A DNA stretch of 64,000 bases from Euglena gracilis (Eukaryota; Euglenida; Euglenophyceae; Euglenales), in assembly GCA_039621445.1 (NCBI GenBank), contig CP154956.1, positions 51,645,204 through 51,709,203 on the forward strand, given 5' to 3'. Of this stretch, positions 45,401 through 56,241 are shown piece by piece. Position numbers and translations under genes: made by a program. Every line of letters begins with the position of its first letter. Position 1 is the stretch's first letter. Under the pieces are notes generated by a model. That model was not told the DNA's origin, did no database searches, and saw only the letters and a list, made by a program, of their open reading frames with translations.

Positions 45401-45670
45401 GTGGGGTACACCGGTGAAGACCACGGCCTTCTCGGCGGTATGTTGCCTTTCTGCCCTGCCCCCCTCTGTCCTGGTCGTCCGGTCCTGGTTGGCCCCACCC
45501 CTCCCCTGCCGCTCGGTGGGAGGGGGTACGGTATCAGCGGCGGTGCCATCGGGCGGTAGCTGCTGGCTGGTTGCGAGGAGCCGCCCTGCGGCTCCCCGTC
45601 TCCTTGGCTTGCGTGTGGCGGGGACCCCGGTGGCGTGGTGAGATCGATGAGGTCGTCGATGGGCTCCCGT
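42423..45670 (-). mobile_element. Unit E: PLE 3' unit encoding Val-Pro repeat / RIGEAxxPGP / Zn-knuckle protein
   Basis: Read on the minus strand. IDDLIDLTTPPGSPP (45660); Val-Pro repeats such as YVERVVPVQIPVPYHVPVPV (45095-44890); EWPAEWREQYERF (about 44200); RIGEAKQPGP (43890-43920); RIGEAKNPGP (43445-43475); a Leu/Gln coiled coil RLQKRLQGLQRALQEMQQEL (43260-43190); a Cys cluster CQPCPSCG (42890-42915); four 75-bp VNTR units (42460-42710). Long frames exist (46293-43708 and 45424-42287), but the motifs lie in different frames, so the gene is broken. GIY-YIG and RT are absent. The GYLPITGRA segment occurs twice, 200 bp apart (43545-43625, 43747-43826). Confidence 0.6.
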
Positions 45671-48220
45671 TGTGCTGGGAATTGGTGGTGGGGGTGTGTC
45701 GGAGGTGGAGGGTGCTGCTGTTTGCCACTGTCCGGAGGTGCTCGTGGGTGACGTTGGCCAGGGGGGCCCCCCCTCCCCGCGGCCTTCCGCACGTTGGCCG
45801 GGGGTGCCGGCTCACTACGCTGCGTCCACTGGCCCACCACCGGCCCCGGTGTCCTCCGTGGAAGGAAGATGCCGCTGGCGCTGCTGTCGCCTGCGGCTGC
45901 CGCGTTGCTGCTGCCCTGCGCTGCCGCAGTGGTTTGGGTCGTGTCGGGTTTGCGGCTTTGCCGGTCCCGGGGGTGGGAGGACCGGTGGTTGTTGAACCCT
46001 CCCCCCTCCGCGGGGCTGGGTTGCTGCTGCTGCTGCCTCGGTGCGGCGGCTTTTGGAGCACATCCCATGGTTGGGGTGTGCGGGACGGAGGGGGGCTTGC
46101 CCGTTTGCCCCCACTCTCTCCCCGGTGCTTTGGTTGGCTGGGGGCACTCCCCCCGACCCGTGGCGCCTTTCCTTAGTTGGCATCTGGTCATGACGATGGT
46201 CGTCGCTTCAGCCGCATGAGGCTTGGTCGGTGCCGTTCGGGGTCCACCCACCTGCTCTCCACGGGTGCCCGCACGTTCAGGGCGGGAGGGCACTCCAGCG
46301 GCATGGGTTTTTCTGCCCCACCACGCCGTTCCCTAGGGTCGCCAGCTTGGGGCCGGGGTCCCGCTCCTCCAGCGGAACGGGTTGGCGGGGCGTGCACCAC
46401 TGCCTGCCAGCCCCCTGGTGCTGCCCTCAGCGTCCGTGTGTTGTTGGATGGCTCCCGTGTTTGCTCCGGTGGTGGTGCCGAGGCCAGGTGTCGGCCCTCC
46501 CGATCCTGGCACCTTCGTGCCAGCGTGGTGACTGGCGCTCCTGCAGTGCGCTGGCCATGTGGCTGGCTGCTGCTTCGTCACACGGATGGCCTCCCTCCGT
46601 TGGGGCCCACAACAGCCCAGACTTGGCTTTGCAGCTCGTGGTCCCGGAATATTGCCTCCCTCGGCCTGGCTGCCTGCGCCTCAGCTGACTTCTTCCTACT
46701 TTCCCTCCACTCTTTCGGCCACTCGCTCATGGTCGCGCTTCTTGGAGGGGGGCTTGTGAGGACGAGCTTCTTTTCTTCTTCGGTGAGGAATGCTGTGGTG
46801 GGCCGGGGGTAGGCACATGAGACGATTGGCAGCCTCGATGGCTGGGATGGCTGCCTCGATGAGGCCTGTGGGTGCGGGCCGTTGATGAGTGCAGGCTTGC
46901 ACTTTTGCACCAGGCCGGGGGGTGCCCCGTTGGTGCTGGGGCGGTGATGGGTTGGGACCCGCACCTGCTGGCCGGCACCCGAACCTCCGCCTGCACTGGG
47001 CCTGCACGAGGCGCTCCACGTGCGATCCCGGACCGGCTCCCGGTGGGGTCTGCCTCTCCACGATCACGGTCGATCCACCAGCCACCCGTTCCTGGTAGCC
47101 TGCGGATGGCTGGCCCGGTGGACTGTTGGGAGGTCTGTCTGCCTCGATGGTGCTGGGAGGATGCACTCGTGGATGGCGGGGAGTCTTCCACTCTGGTGTG
47201 AGGATGGGAGAGCTCGCAGGGGTGGGGAGTGAAAGTCTGCCGGGCGTTCGAGGCCAGCCTGCGGGGAAGCCGGGAGAGGCACTGAGGCGTCCCCAGTGTG
47301 GAGTCAGGCTGGCCTCGTCCCTTCCCACCTCCCAGAGGGCTCGGTCGCCGTCACCCCCCTGCGTCTCCACATGCGGTTGGCGGATGTACAGGTGGCTCGG
47401 GACCGCGGCTGACATCGCCGGTTGGGAGAGGATGTATTGGAGGGGGGGGGCATTCCCGGAGGGCTGCACAGAAACACCGCCTGGCCGCCCGCCGCCCGCG
47501 GGGAGCCCCCGGGTGGAGGAGCAGCCGTTGTCGGTCTGCTCTGTTGGGCCCCCTGGGTGGATTGCTCGCGCAGCCCTCTCCTTCGCCTTGCCCTGGAGCC
47601 TCTGGTGGTGGGTGGGTGGCGTGCTGGGCCCCGCTCTTTCCGTGTCCCGTGGCGCGTGGTCCTCCTCCGTGGGTCTGCCCCACTGGTGGGCTGGGGGCCC
47701 GCCAGGAGGTCGTCTGCTTCTTGGACGCGGGTGCGGTGTGTCCCGCGGCCTCTAGGGGCAGTGTTGGTCCAGCGGTATGGCGGTCCCACGGGGCACGGCG
47801 CGCGGTTTTGCCTCTGGAAGCCACCTCCACCCCTTGGAGAACCCAGTGCGGAGCTCGGCCCGGATGTCGGTGGTCTGCCAGCGTGGAAGCAGGAAACGGC
47901 TCCCACGCGCCGACTTCGTGCGTTCCCCCGCCAGATGGCTTGCGTGGTGTTGCGTCTGCCCGCTGCACGCCACGTTGGGAAACTCCACGCCCGTGATCAC
48001 CGTGCCGTGGGTCCTGGTGGTGGCCCGGTCGCCGTTGGTGGGGGTGTGCCTCCCAGCGTGGACGGTGGTGTGCCAGCTCCCCGTTCGTGGGTGGAATGTC
48101 ACCTCACCCCCCGGACACCACGGACTCGCCAGCTGTCCCTGCTCCTCTCCACTCTGCTCGGTGGGCAGGGGGCTTGTCTCGGGTCGTGCTCGACGCCGTC
48201 ACTCTGGATCGGCTGGGGGG
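45671..48220 (-). pseudogene. Unit B: decayed PLE copy riddled with microdeletions
   Basis: Collinear with 48870-51750 of element A but shortened by many small deletions. It retains remnants of the RT C-terminal region (about 47800-48110: RWQTTDIRAELRTGFSKGW versus RWHATDIRVRELRSWFSKVW in A), the second ORF (46700-46960: FLTEEEKK, SEWPKEWRE, DHELQSQVWAVVG) and the terminal-repeat region (45675-46160: PRDRQSRKPD, QRSEPAPP). It is disrupted in all frames. It runs head to tail into unit E at about 45670. Confidence 0.6.
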
Positions 48221-48786
48221 GGTGCGGCCCCTCCCTCTCTCCCCCCCCCCCTCTCTCTTCCCTCCTCTCTCTCTCTCCCCCCCTCCTTCCCCTCTCCCCC
48301 TCTCCCCTCTCTCTTTCCCCCCGGTGGCCAGGCGGTTTCGGCGCCTGGGCTTCCTTCCCCCTCCCCCCCCCCTGGTGGCCTCGCTGGTGCGGGGGCTGCT
48401 GTCCGTCGGTGGGCGGTCTGGCCGGGTATGCCCCTTCCCCCCCCTCCATCCAGGCAGGCTTGCCCCGTGGGCACCTGGAGAGCGGTCCGCGTGTTGCTGG
48501 CCCTGGGTGCTCCGTCACCGAGGCGGCCCCAGCTCCGGTTGCCAGGAGCGGGGACCCCGGGGGCCACTCCCCCACTCCTTGGCGTGGCTGGTCACCACTC
48601 TGGGATACTCTGGTCCACGGCCGGGCCGAGGGGTCCTGGCACCCCGTCAGCCCCTCCTCCCGTGGGCCAGCCTTGGAGCTCGCCCGCTAGAGCCACTCTT
48701 CGACCCCGCTATCCCGCCCGCGACTCTCGGGCTTCACCTCACTCTCTCTCTTTCTCTCTCGACTCTCTCTCTCCTCTCTCTCTCTC

Positions 48787-48840
<54 letters not shown>
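48221..48840. repeat. CT-rich stretch between units B and A
   Basis: 48230-48330 is CCTCTCTC-type sequence, followed by what looks like decayed VNTR (GGTGGCCAGGCGG..., 48325-48420) and, at 48739-48840, a long (CT)n with few interruptions that directly meets element A. Frames through it give Arg-Glu or Leu-Ser repeats and are not genes. Confidence 0.6.
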
Positions 48841-48845
<5 letters not shown>

Positions 48846-50527
48846 GATTGGTGTGGATGGGGAGTGTGTGGTGCGGGTGTGTCGGAGGTGGAGGAGGCTG
48901 CTTTGTTTTCGTTCCAGGAGGTGCTCTGGGTGGTGACGGCAGGGCGTCCCCCGCCTGGCCTCCGACACAGCGAAACCGGGGGTGCCGGCTCACTACGCTG
49001 CGTCATCACTGGCCCACCACCACGGCCCCCGGTGTCCTCCTGGAAGGAAAGCTGCCGCTGCTGCTGGCGCTGCTGCTGCTGCTGCTGCTGCTGCTGCCTG
49101 CGGGAGCTGGTTTGGGTCATTTTGTCGGGTTTGCGGCTTTGCCGGTCCCTTGGGGGGTGGGAGGCTCCTCCGGTGGTTGTTGAACCCTCCCCCCTCCCGC
49201 TGGGGCTAGGTTGCCGCTGCTGCCTTCGGCTGCGGCGGCTTTGGAGCACGTCCCATTGGTTGGGGTGTGCGGGGATCGGAGGGGGGCCTGCCCGGTTTGC
49301 CCCACTCTCTCCCCTGGCGCTCCTTTGGTTGGCTGGGGGCACTGACTCCCCCCGAAAATGGCGTTCTTCGAAATTTTCCTTCATTTTTTGGAGTTCTCGG
49401 GTCAGTGCAGCGATGGTCTCTGCCATTCGCTTCAGCTGCTTGTGCACGGCTGCCCCTCGCCTGCCGTACACAGGGGTCCACTCGGCACCCTCTTCCTCTC
49501 TTTGGCGTTGGATGCCCTGCACACTCTCAGGGCGGGAGGGTCTGAAAAATCTCATGGCGGCGGGGTTTTCTGTCTCCCCAGGGCGGTGCCCACGGGTCGC
49601 TTCCCTATTGGGTCGCCAAGGGGCTTGGGGCCGGGGTATATCCCGCTTTGCGAACTCCCCTGCGGAACGGGTTGGCGGGGCACAGGCACCACGCTGCCTG
49701 CCGCCCGCCTGGACATTGTGTTGTCTCGCTCCGGGAGCGTGGGGCCCGGAGTGGTGGTTGGATGGCTGCCCTCGGGGGTTGCCTTCCGGGTTGTGGTGCC
49801 GAGGACCAGGGTGGTCGGCCTCCCCGATCCTGGCGCCTTCGTGCCAGTCGTGTGACTGGCGCTCCTGGGCAGTGCTGCTGGCCATGTGGCTGGCTGCTGC
49901 TTCGTCGAGCCATTGCTGGATGGCCTCCCTCCGTTGTGGCCCGCAGCAGGCCCAGACTTGGCTTTGCAGCTCGTGGTCCCAGGAAAAGAACATTGCCTTC
50001 CCTCGGCCTGGCTGCCTGCGCCTCATTGCTGACTTCCATTCCTCGTACTTTTCCCTCCACTCTTTCGGCCACTCGCTCAAAGTGGTGTACTTCCGCTTCT
50101 TGGAGGGGGCTTGTGAGGACGAGTCATCGTCTTCTTGTTCTTCTTCTTCTTCGGTGAGGAAAGCTTGTGGCGGCGGGGCAGGCAGCATGAGGCGATTGGC
50201 AGCCTCGATGGCTGGGATGGCTGGGGCCTCGATGAGGCCTGTGGGTGCCGGGCCGTTGATGAGTGCATTGACTTGCACGTTTTGCACCAGGACCGGGGGT
50301 TGCCCCTGTTGGTGGGTGGGGAGGTAGATGGGAATGGGGACCCGCACCTCGACCGGCACTGGCACCCGAACCTCCACGGGCACCTGCACTGGGACCTGCA
50401 CCAGGCGCTCCACGATGCGATCCACGAAGACCGGCTCACGGACCGGAACGGGCACCTGCCTCTCCACGATCACCGGTCGGTCCACCAGGACCACCCGCTC
50501 CTGATAGACCTCGCGGATGGCTGGCAC
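48734..50527 (-). CDS. Second ORF of element A: Val-Pro repeat protein with RIGEADHPGP motif
   Basis: 597-codon frame downstream of the RT. Residues about 1-75 are a repetitive Val-Pro-Arg-Glu tract (YQERVVLVDRPVIVERQVPV, VEVRVPVPVEVRVPIPI), reminiscent of the valine/proline repeats of protist cytoskeletal articulins and alveolins. Next come an acidic stretch and KKRKYTTLSEWPKEWREKYEEW, DHELQSQVWACCG, HDWHEGARIGEADHPGP (about 49820), a coiled coil AALTRELQKMKENFEE (about 49400), then Arg/Gln-rich sequence inside the terminal repeat. The last 35 codons are the (GA)n microsatellite and not genuine. By position it may be a nucleic-acid-binding accessory protein; function is unproven. Confidence 0.5.
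48841..49350 (-). repeat. Element A 3' direct repeat (pLTR-like)
   Basis: Begins TTCCAGATTGGTGTGGATGG next to (CT)n. It contains a (CTG)n run at 49045-49100 encoding poly-Gln on the minus strand. Near-identical to 54275-54740. It also supplies the C-terminal part of the second ORF. Confidence 0.8.
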
Positions 50528-51004
50528 CGGTGGAGCTGTAGTGGAGGCCTCAGCATGGTGCTGGGAGGATGCACCATCGTGGATGGCCGGGGTATCTTCC
50601 CCCGGCGGTGGTGGGGTGGGAGTGGCTCCAGGACAGGGGTGGGGAGTGAAAGATCCAAAAAAGCCGGCGATCGACAGGCCAGCCTGGGCGGGGAAGCCGG
50701 GAGAGACACTGGGGCGTCCCCCAGTGTGGACTCAGGCTGGCCTCGGTCCCTTCCCACCTCCCACAAGAGGGCTCGGTCGCCGTCACCCCCCTGGACGTCT
50801 CCAGCATGCAGGTTGGCAGATGTACCAGGCGGTATCAGGACCGCGGCTGACATCGCCGGTTGGGGAGAGGAGCATTGTATTGGAGGCGGGGACATTCCCG
50901 GAGGGGCTGCAGCAGAAACACCGGCCTGGCCGGAAGCAGGCGGGTGTTCGTTGGGCAGATGTGCGGCCCCCCTGGGTGGGTGTGCTCGCGCAGAACCCTC
51001 TCCT

Positions 51005-52340
51005 TCACCTTGTCCTGGAGCCTCTGGGGGTGGGTGGTTGTGTGCGTGCTTGGGCACCCGCTGCTTGCCGTGTCGCACGTGGGCTGCTTGGTCGACCTCC
51101 ATCACGTCGGAGTCTGACCCTGCTCTCGGTGAAGCAGGGGGAGTCATTTCCGCCAGGAGGTCGTCGATGCCTTCTGTGGCCGCGGGTGCGGAAGGATATC
51201 CAAACACCGCAAGGAAATCCTCTGTTGAGGAGCAGCATGTGCTTGGTCCAGCGGTATATGGCGGTGGCCCACGGGGCAGGCGGCGCGCGGTTTGGGCCGG
51301 TGAGAAGCCACCTCCACACCTTGGAGAACCAGCTGCGGAGCTCGCGGACCCGGATGTCGGTGGCATGCCAGCGCTGGAAGAGGAAAAGGCTCCCCACAGA
51401 CGGCATCAGGCGGCGTGAATACCCCGCCAAATGGCGTTGCGGAAGACGTTGGCCACAGACTGCTTGAAGGTGACTATGTGTCTGAACGCCTGGCGGGCAA
51501 TCTCCAGCCGCCCCATGATGACACCACCCAGCTGCTCCGTGGGTGCCGTGGTGGTGGCCAGCGGATAGCGCACTATGTGGTGGCCGTAGTCTGCCTCCCG
51601 GTCTGTGGACGGTGGGTGTGGACCACCCGCTCCCCGTTGCTGTGGGTGAGAATGTACACCCTCACGCCCAGGCACACCACGGACTCGCCACTGGCTGTCA
51701 CCTTGTACTCCATGCCGTATTCTGCTGCGGTGGGCAGGGGCATTGTGCTCGGGTGCACGATGTCATCGATGTACCGTGACACGGCTGTGGATCGGAGCTG
51801 AGGCGGGAGGGAATGCATATGGTCGCGTTCCAAGGGGTAAACAGGCCAGATTGGCCAGCTGTGGGGCTGGTGGGAGGCCCATCGGCATGCCGCGTATCTG
51901 CCGCCGGACCTTCCCCCCATTGCAGGTGTAGTTGTTGTTCACCGCTGTGGACACCAGCTCCTTCAGGTCGGACATTGTGTAGCCCAGGCCGTCCCAGGAC
52001 CAGCCGCCCGTGGTGAGCGTGGGGTCGGTGTTTGCGTCGATGCCCACTGGCGTCTTGGTGTCACGGATGAACGCCCACGCCTCGCGCACGGACTCCATCG
52101 TGCGGCTGACAATGGAGTCGAAGGTGAAGGCTGTGTACATTGTGGTGAAGTCTGCCGTCTCCAAGCCTCCGGCCAGGATGTCCTTGGAGTGTGAACGCAC
52201 CATGCGGACGAAAGACTCCACACTGTCAATGCCCCAGAATGCTTTGATGCCCTCGTGCTGCTGCCGCAGCTCGTCCTTCTCCCGCAGTGCTCCTTCGATG
52301 TGCTTCAGGAGCAACACCAACGCCTTGTTGAGGGCGTATA
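51005..52340 (-). pseudogene. Reverse transcriptase part of element A, split by single-base indels
   Basis: Motif A is ADFTTMYTAF (52157-52128), motif B RGMPMGLPPAPQLANLAC (51896-51843), motif C SRYIDDIV (51780-51757). The C-terminal region has QLGGVIMGRLEIARQAF (about 51520) and FQRWHATDIRVRELRSWF (about 51370). The upstream RT block lies in the preceding frame (HDDRAPHGLVFICKRWYQ, about 52660, where Penelope-like RTs carry a DKG-type motif). Four frame changes separate the pieces, each at a homopolymer: CCCC (52366-52369 on plus as GGGG), 51839-51841, 51597-51599 and 51422-51425. Either very recent inactivation or sequence error. Confidence 0.7.
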
Positions 52341-54683
52341 GTGGGGTTGCCTTGGATGCTCTGTTGGGGCGTCTTGGCGGTCGTTGGGTCCCGTGTCGCT
52401 GCTGGGGTCGCGGCTCTTGGCGGTCCGGGCAATGAACCGGAACTTCTGCTTGGCAGGCTTCCAGATGCCATAGTTGTACACAACCCCGGCACCCGTGGGG
52501 AAGCTGAGCCGCTTGTTGATGTCGCTGAGGTGCGCCACGACATCACTCCAGCTCCCTGGCACGTCCTCGAAGACCGTGGAATCTGCGAGGTAGGCCGCCA
52601 TTTGCTTCTGGTACCACCGCTTGCAGATGAACACCAAGCCGTGTGGTGCTCGGTCGTCATGGAGGAACACCAGCTCCTTTTGTGCCTCGCGGATCTGCTG
52701 CGACAGTCCTGGGAACCCCGTGGGGACGAGGTCCTCCTTCACTGCTGAGCGTTGCCAGTTGGCACAGCACCGTGCTTCCACCGCCTCTGCCCAGGTTGCG
52801 AGCTTGCGGGCGAAGGATGCATCGGTGGGGTTGCTGCGCGCCGCCCACTCTGTGTACTGGTTGAGCGCTCGCCGCAGGTCGTGGAGGACGGAGTCCGGAG
52901 GGCCCTCGAGGCGGAACTTCTTGCCCTTCGCGGCGAGTGTCTGGAGGTAGGACCATCGGAGCAGGTCCGACTCGTTGCTCACCACATGCCCCTCATGGAA
53001 CGAGGCCGGCTCGCGGCGGCGTAGCACGGTGTGGCACGTGCACCCCTCCAGATCATCTGCCCGGGCTGCCTCCAGATCCAGATCTTCGGCCACGCGCGCA
53101 TAGTTGCACAGCCAGGCCTGCCACTGTGGGGCGAACTTGTCGCACACCATGATCGCGGCGGCCACATCGGGGTTGGGGTGCAGCTTGAACACCGCCTCTT
53201 GTCGGAGGACCTTGCGCAACTCGAGGAATCGGGCACCATTGTTGGAATAGCAGAACTTCAGGAACTGCCTCTCTGGGGCCTCCTTCCGCTTGGCCTTGAT
53301 GAGCTCCACCAGCTTGCACTCCAACGACAGGTGGCCTGCTCGCCTATCGTCGTCTGGCACGTGCATCTGCAGCCAGTCCAAGGTTGAGCACAGCTGTGCC
53401 TTCCCCCACTTTCGGGCTTCCGCCAGGGCACTGGAGTCTCCCTCTTGGCAGCGCTTTAGCCACTTGGGGAGGTCTGGGCTTGGTGGAGGGTCGCCGGCGG
53501 CTGTGGGTGTGGGATCTTGGCTTGGGAGCATGTGGCGGCGCTGCAAAACCTTCCGGCTCACTGGGTAGCCTGGGTAGGCTGCGTTGAAGCCGTGTGGCCA
53601 CATGGTATTGAGGAGACCGACCCACTTGCGCTCCCGAGCCAGGGCGTCCCGGCGGATGATGGCAGTGCGCTCTGCCCGGGGGAAACTGTCGGGTGGCGGG
53701 AGCTTCTCCAGTGGGACCATGATGAACGAGAATGGGTTGGGGTCGTTGGAGAGCGCATCATGGAGGGCGTCGCTGCACCTCCCTCGGCTCCACCAGTGCT
53801 CCTTGGTCCGCTTCCAGACCTTTCGTTGGGTCTGCCCCACGTACAAACGCCCCGTGGGGAAATGGAACAGCGCGTAGATCCATCCAGGAGTGTCCCACAG
53901 CATGGGGATGTCGGCCCAGTCGATGGAACGGTTGGCGGAGTCGGAGGAGCGCAGCTCCACCACCTTGCGCATAGTCTTATTGCGCCAGGTTCGCCCCCAG
54001 GTGCGCTGCATCCAATCCGTATACTCCTGCCACGACCATTGCCCCTCGTTGCGGCGATGGCGGGATGGTCGCGGGTCGTGCTTGTCAAAGGGTTCGGCGA
54101 TGGGGAGGGCACGGTCGTCGCGAGCATTGCGAGACTTTGGCCGGCGCCGTGGGTTGGAGGATGGCCCGGGAGGGCGCTTGGGGAGAGGCATGGGAGTGCG
54201 AGAAAACTCTCCATGCAGTTCTTGGTGAGCCCCAGGGAAAGCTCCCCGGGCCGCATTGGCTGCGGAAATCTCTCTTCCAGATTGGTGTGGATGGGGAGTG
54301 TGTGGTGCGGGTGTGTCGGAGTTGGAGGAGGCTGCTTTGTTTTCGTTCCAGGAGGTGCTCTGGGTGGTGACGGCAGGGCGTCCCCCGCCTGGCCTCCGAC
54401 ACAGCGAAACCGGGGGTGCCGGCTCACTACGCTGCGTCATCACTGGCCCACCACCACGGCCCCCGGTGTCCTCCTGGAAGGAAAGCTGCCGCTGCTGCTG
54501 GCGCTGCTGCTGCTGCTGCTGCTGCTGCTGCCTGCGGGAGCTGGTTTGGGTCATTTTGTCGGGTTTGCGGCTTTGCCGGTCCCTTGGGGGGTGGGAGGCT
54601 CCTCCGGTGGTTGTTGAACCCTCCCCCCTCCCGCTGGGGCTAGGTTGCCGCTGCTGCCTTCGGCTGCGGCGGCTTCGGAGCAC
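52305..54683 (-). CDS. GIY-YIG endonuclease and N-terminal RT region of element A
   Basis: 792-codon frame. The first 130 residues lie in the terminal repeat (poly-Gln, RDRQSRKPD). After a Pro/Arg-rich linker comes the nuclease: GWIYALFHFPTGRLYVGQTQ holds the GIY and YIG strands (53886-53836), KRTKEHW the Arg and His (about 53805), and ARERKWVGLLNT the catalytic Glu followed by the N-containing strand (about 53625). Such domains nick target DNA for reverse transcription. A long middle region (WLKRCQEGDSSALAEARKW, LECKLVELIKAKRKE) leads to the first RT block. The frame leaves the RT at about 52366 through a one-base shortfall in a C run, so its final 15 codons are not genuine. Confidence 0.7.
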   Translation of the reverse strand: MLRSRRSRRQQRQPSPSGRGEGSTTTGGASHPPRDRQSRKPDKMTQTSSRRQQQQQQQQQRQQQRQLSFQEDTGGRGGGPVMTQRSEPAPPVSLCRRPGGGRPAVTTQSTSWNENKAASSNSDTPAPHTPHPHQSGREISAANAARGAFPGAHQELHGEFSRTPMPLPKRPPGPSSNPRRRPKSRNARDDRALPIAEPFDKHDPRPSRHRRNEGQWSWQEYTDWMQRTWGRTWRNKTMRKVVELRSSDSANRSIDWADIPMLWDTPGWIYALFHFPTGRLYVGQTQRKVWKRTKEHWWSRGRCSDALHDALSNDPNPFSFIMVPLEKLPPPDSFPRAERTAIIRRDALARERKWVGLLNTMWPHGFNAAYPGYPVSRKVLQRRHMLPSQDPTPTAAGDPPPSPDLPKWLKRCQEGDSSALAEARKWGKAQLCSTLDWLQMHVPDDDRRAGHLSLECKLVELIKAKRKEAPERQFLKFCYSNNGARFLELRKVLRQEAVFKLHPNPDVAAAIMVCDKFAPQWQAWLCNYARVAEDLDLEAARADDLEGCTCHTVLRRREPASFHEGHVVSNESDLLRWSYLQTLAAKGKKFRLEGPPDSVLHDLRRALNQYTEWAARSNPTDASFARKLATWAEAVEARCCANWQRSAVKEDLVPTGFPGLSQQIREAQKELVFLHDDRAPHGLVFICKRWYQKQMAAYLADSTVFEDVPGSWSDVVAHLSDINKRLSFPTGAGVVYNYGIWKPAKQKFRFIARTAKSRDPSSDTGPNDRQDAPTEHPRQPHYTPSTRRWCCS

Positions 54684-54738
54684 ATCCCATTGGTTGGGGT
54701 GTGCGGGGATCGTCCGGTTTTGGCTGGGGGCACTGTCT

Positions 54739-54740
<2 letters not shown>
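54275..54740 (-). repeat. Element A 5' direct repeat (pLTR-like)
   Basis: Copy of 48841-49350, with about 50 bp missing near 54716 and the outer end at GGCTGGGGGCACTGTCTCCC next to (CT)n. Internal end TCTCTCTTCCAG; the short TCTCTC here may be a remnant of the same microsatellite target. Confidence 0.8.

Positions 54741-54787
<47 letters not shown>
54741..54787. repeat. (CT)n tract between elements A and D
   Basis: About 23 CT units separating the 5' repeat of A from the 3' end of unit D. Confidence 0.9.
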
Positions 54788-56031
<1,244 letters not shown>

Positions 56032-56043
56032 TTCCTCACACAG

Positions 56044-56241
56044 GGACTTGGTTATTATCGGGACACGTATGCACCTTTGCCCAGCAAAAGCCAACCTAAC
56101 GCTGCCCTAGCGAACACCTCAAGTGGCACACCCACGCCCAGCAGCGTGCACGCCAACGTTTTTTCAGGTTTGTTCCCAACTCTGCCAATGCCAAAAGAAT
56201 ATGGATCGAACACCATTTTCAATTCTCCGCACAAATCCTAA
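56044..56241 (+). CDS. GxGYY-motif gene, last coding exon
   Basis: Acceptor TTTCCTCACACAG, phase 0. Begins GLGYYRDTYAPLPSKSQ, continues through a Ser/Thr/Pro/Asn-rich tail and ends NTIFNSPHKS with TAA at 56239-56241. It completes the motif begun in 39781-39897. Joined across the intron this gives at least 105 residues of the C-terminus. The same frame remains open for 53 codons after the TAA (to TAG at 56401-56403), with protein-like composition; see findings. Confidence 0.6.
   Translation, partial: GLGYYRDTYAPLPSKSQPNAALANTSSGTPTPSSVHANVFSGLFPTLPMPKEYGSNTIFNSPHKS

Larger units (their letters stand above)
48841..54740 (-). mobile_element. Element A: near-complete Penelope-like element with N-terminal GIY-YIG
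   Basis: It is bounded by direct repeats 54275-54740 and 48841-49350. These agree at all but about three positions over the first 430 bp; the upper copy then has a deletion of about 50 bp. Each outer end meets a (CT)n tract. Minus-strand order: terminal repeat, GIY-YIG (53890-53560), linker, RT (52680-51400), spacer with GIDDLLAEMTPPASP (about 51150), second ORF (50527-48734). Penelope-like elements are the retroelements that pair an RT related to telomerase with GIY-YIG and carry LTR-like direct repeats. The N-terminal placement matches the permuted (Naiad/Chlamys-type) clade rather than classical Penelope. Confidence 0.75.

Noticed and set aside
47422-50327. Long plus-strand frames (422, 468 and 746 codons)
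   Set aside because: Antisense of decayed unit B and element A; include Leu-Ser runs from the (CT)n tract and lack any recognisable domain.
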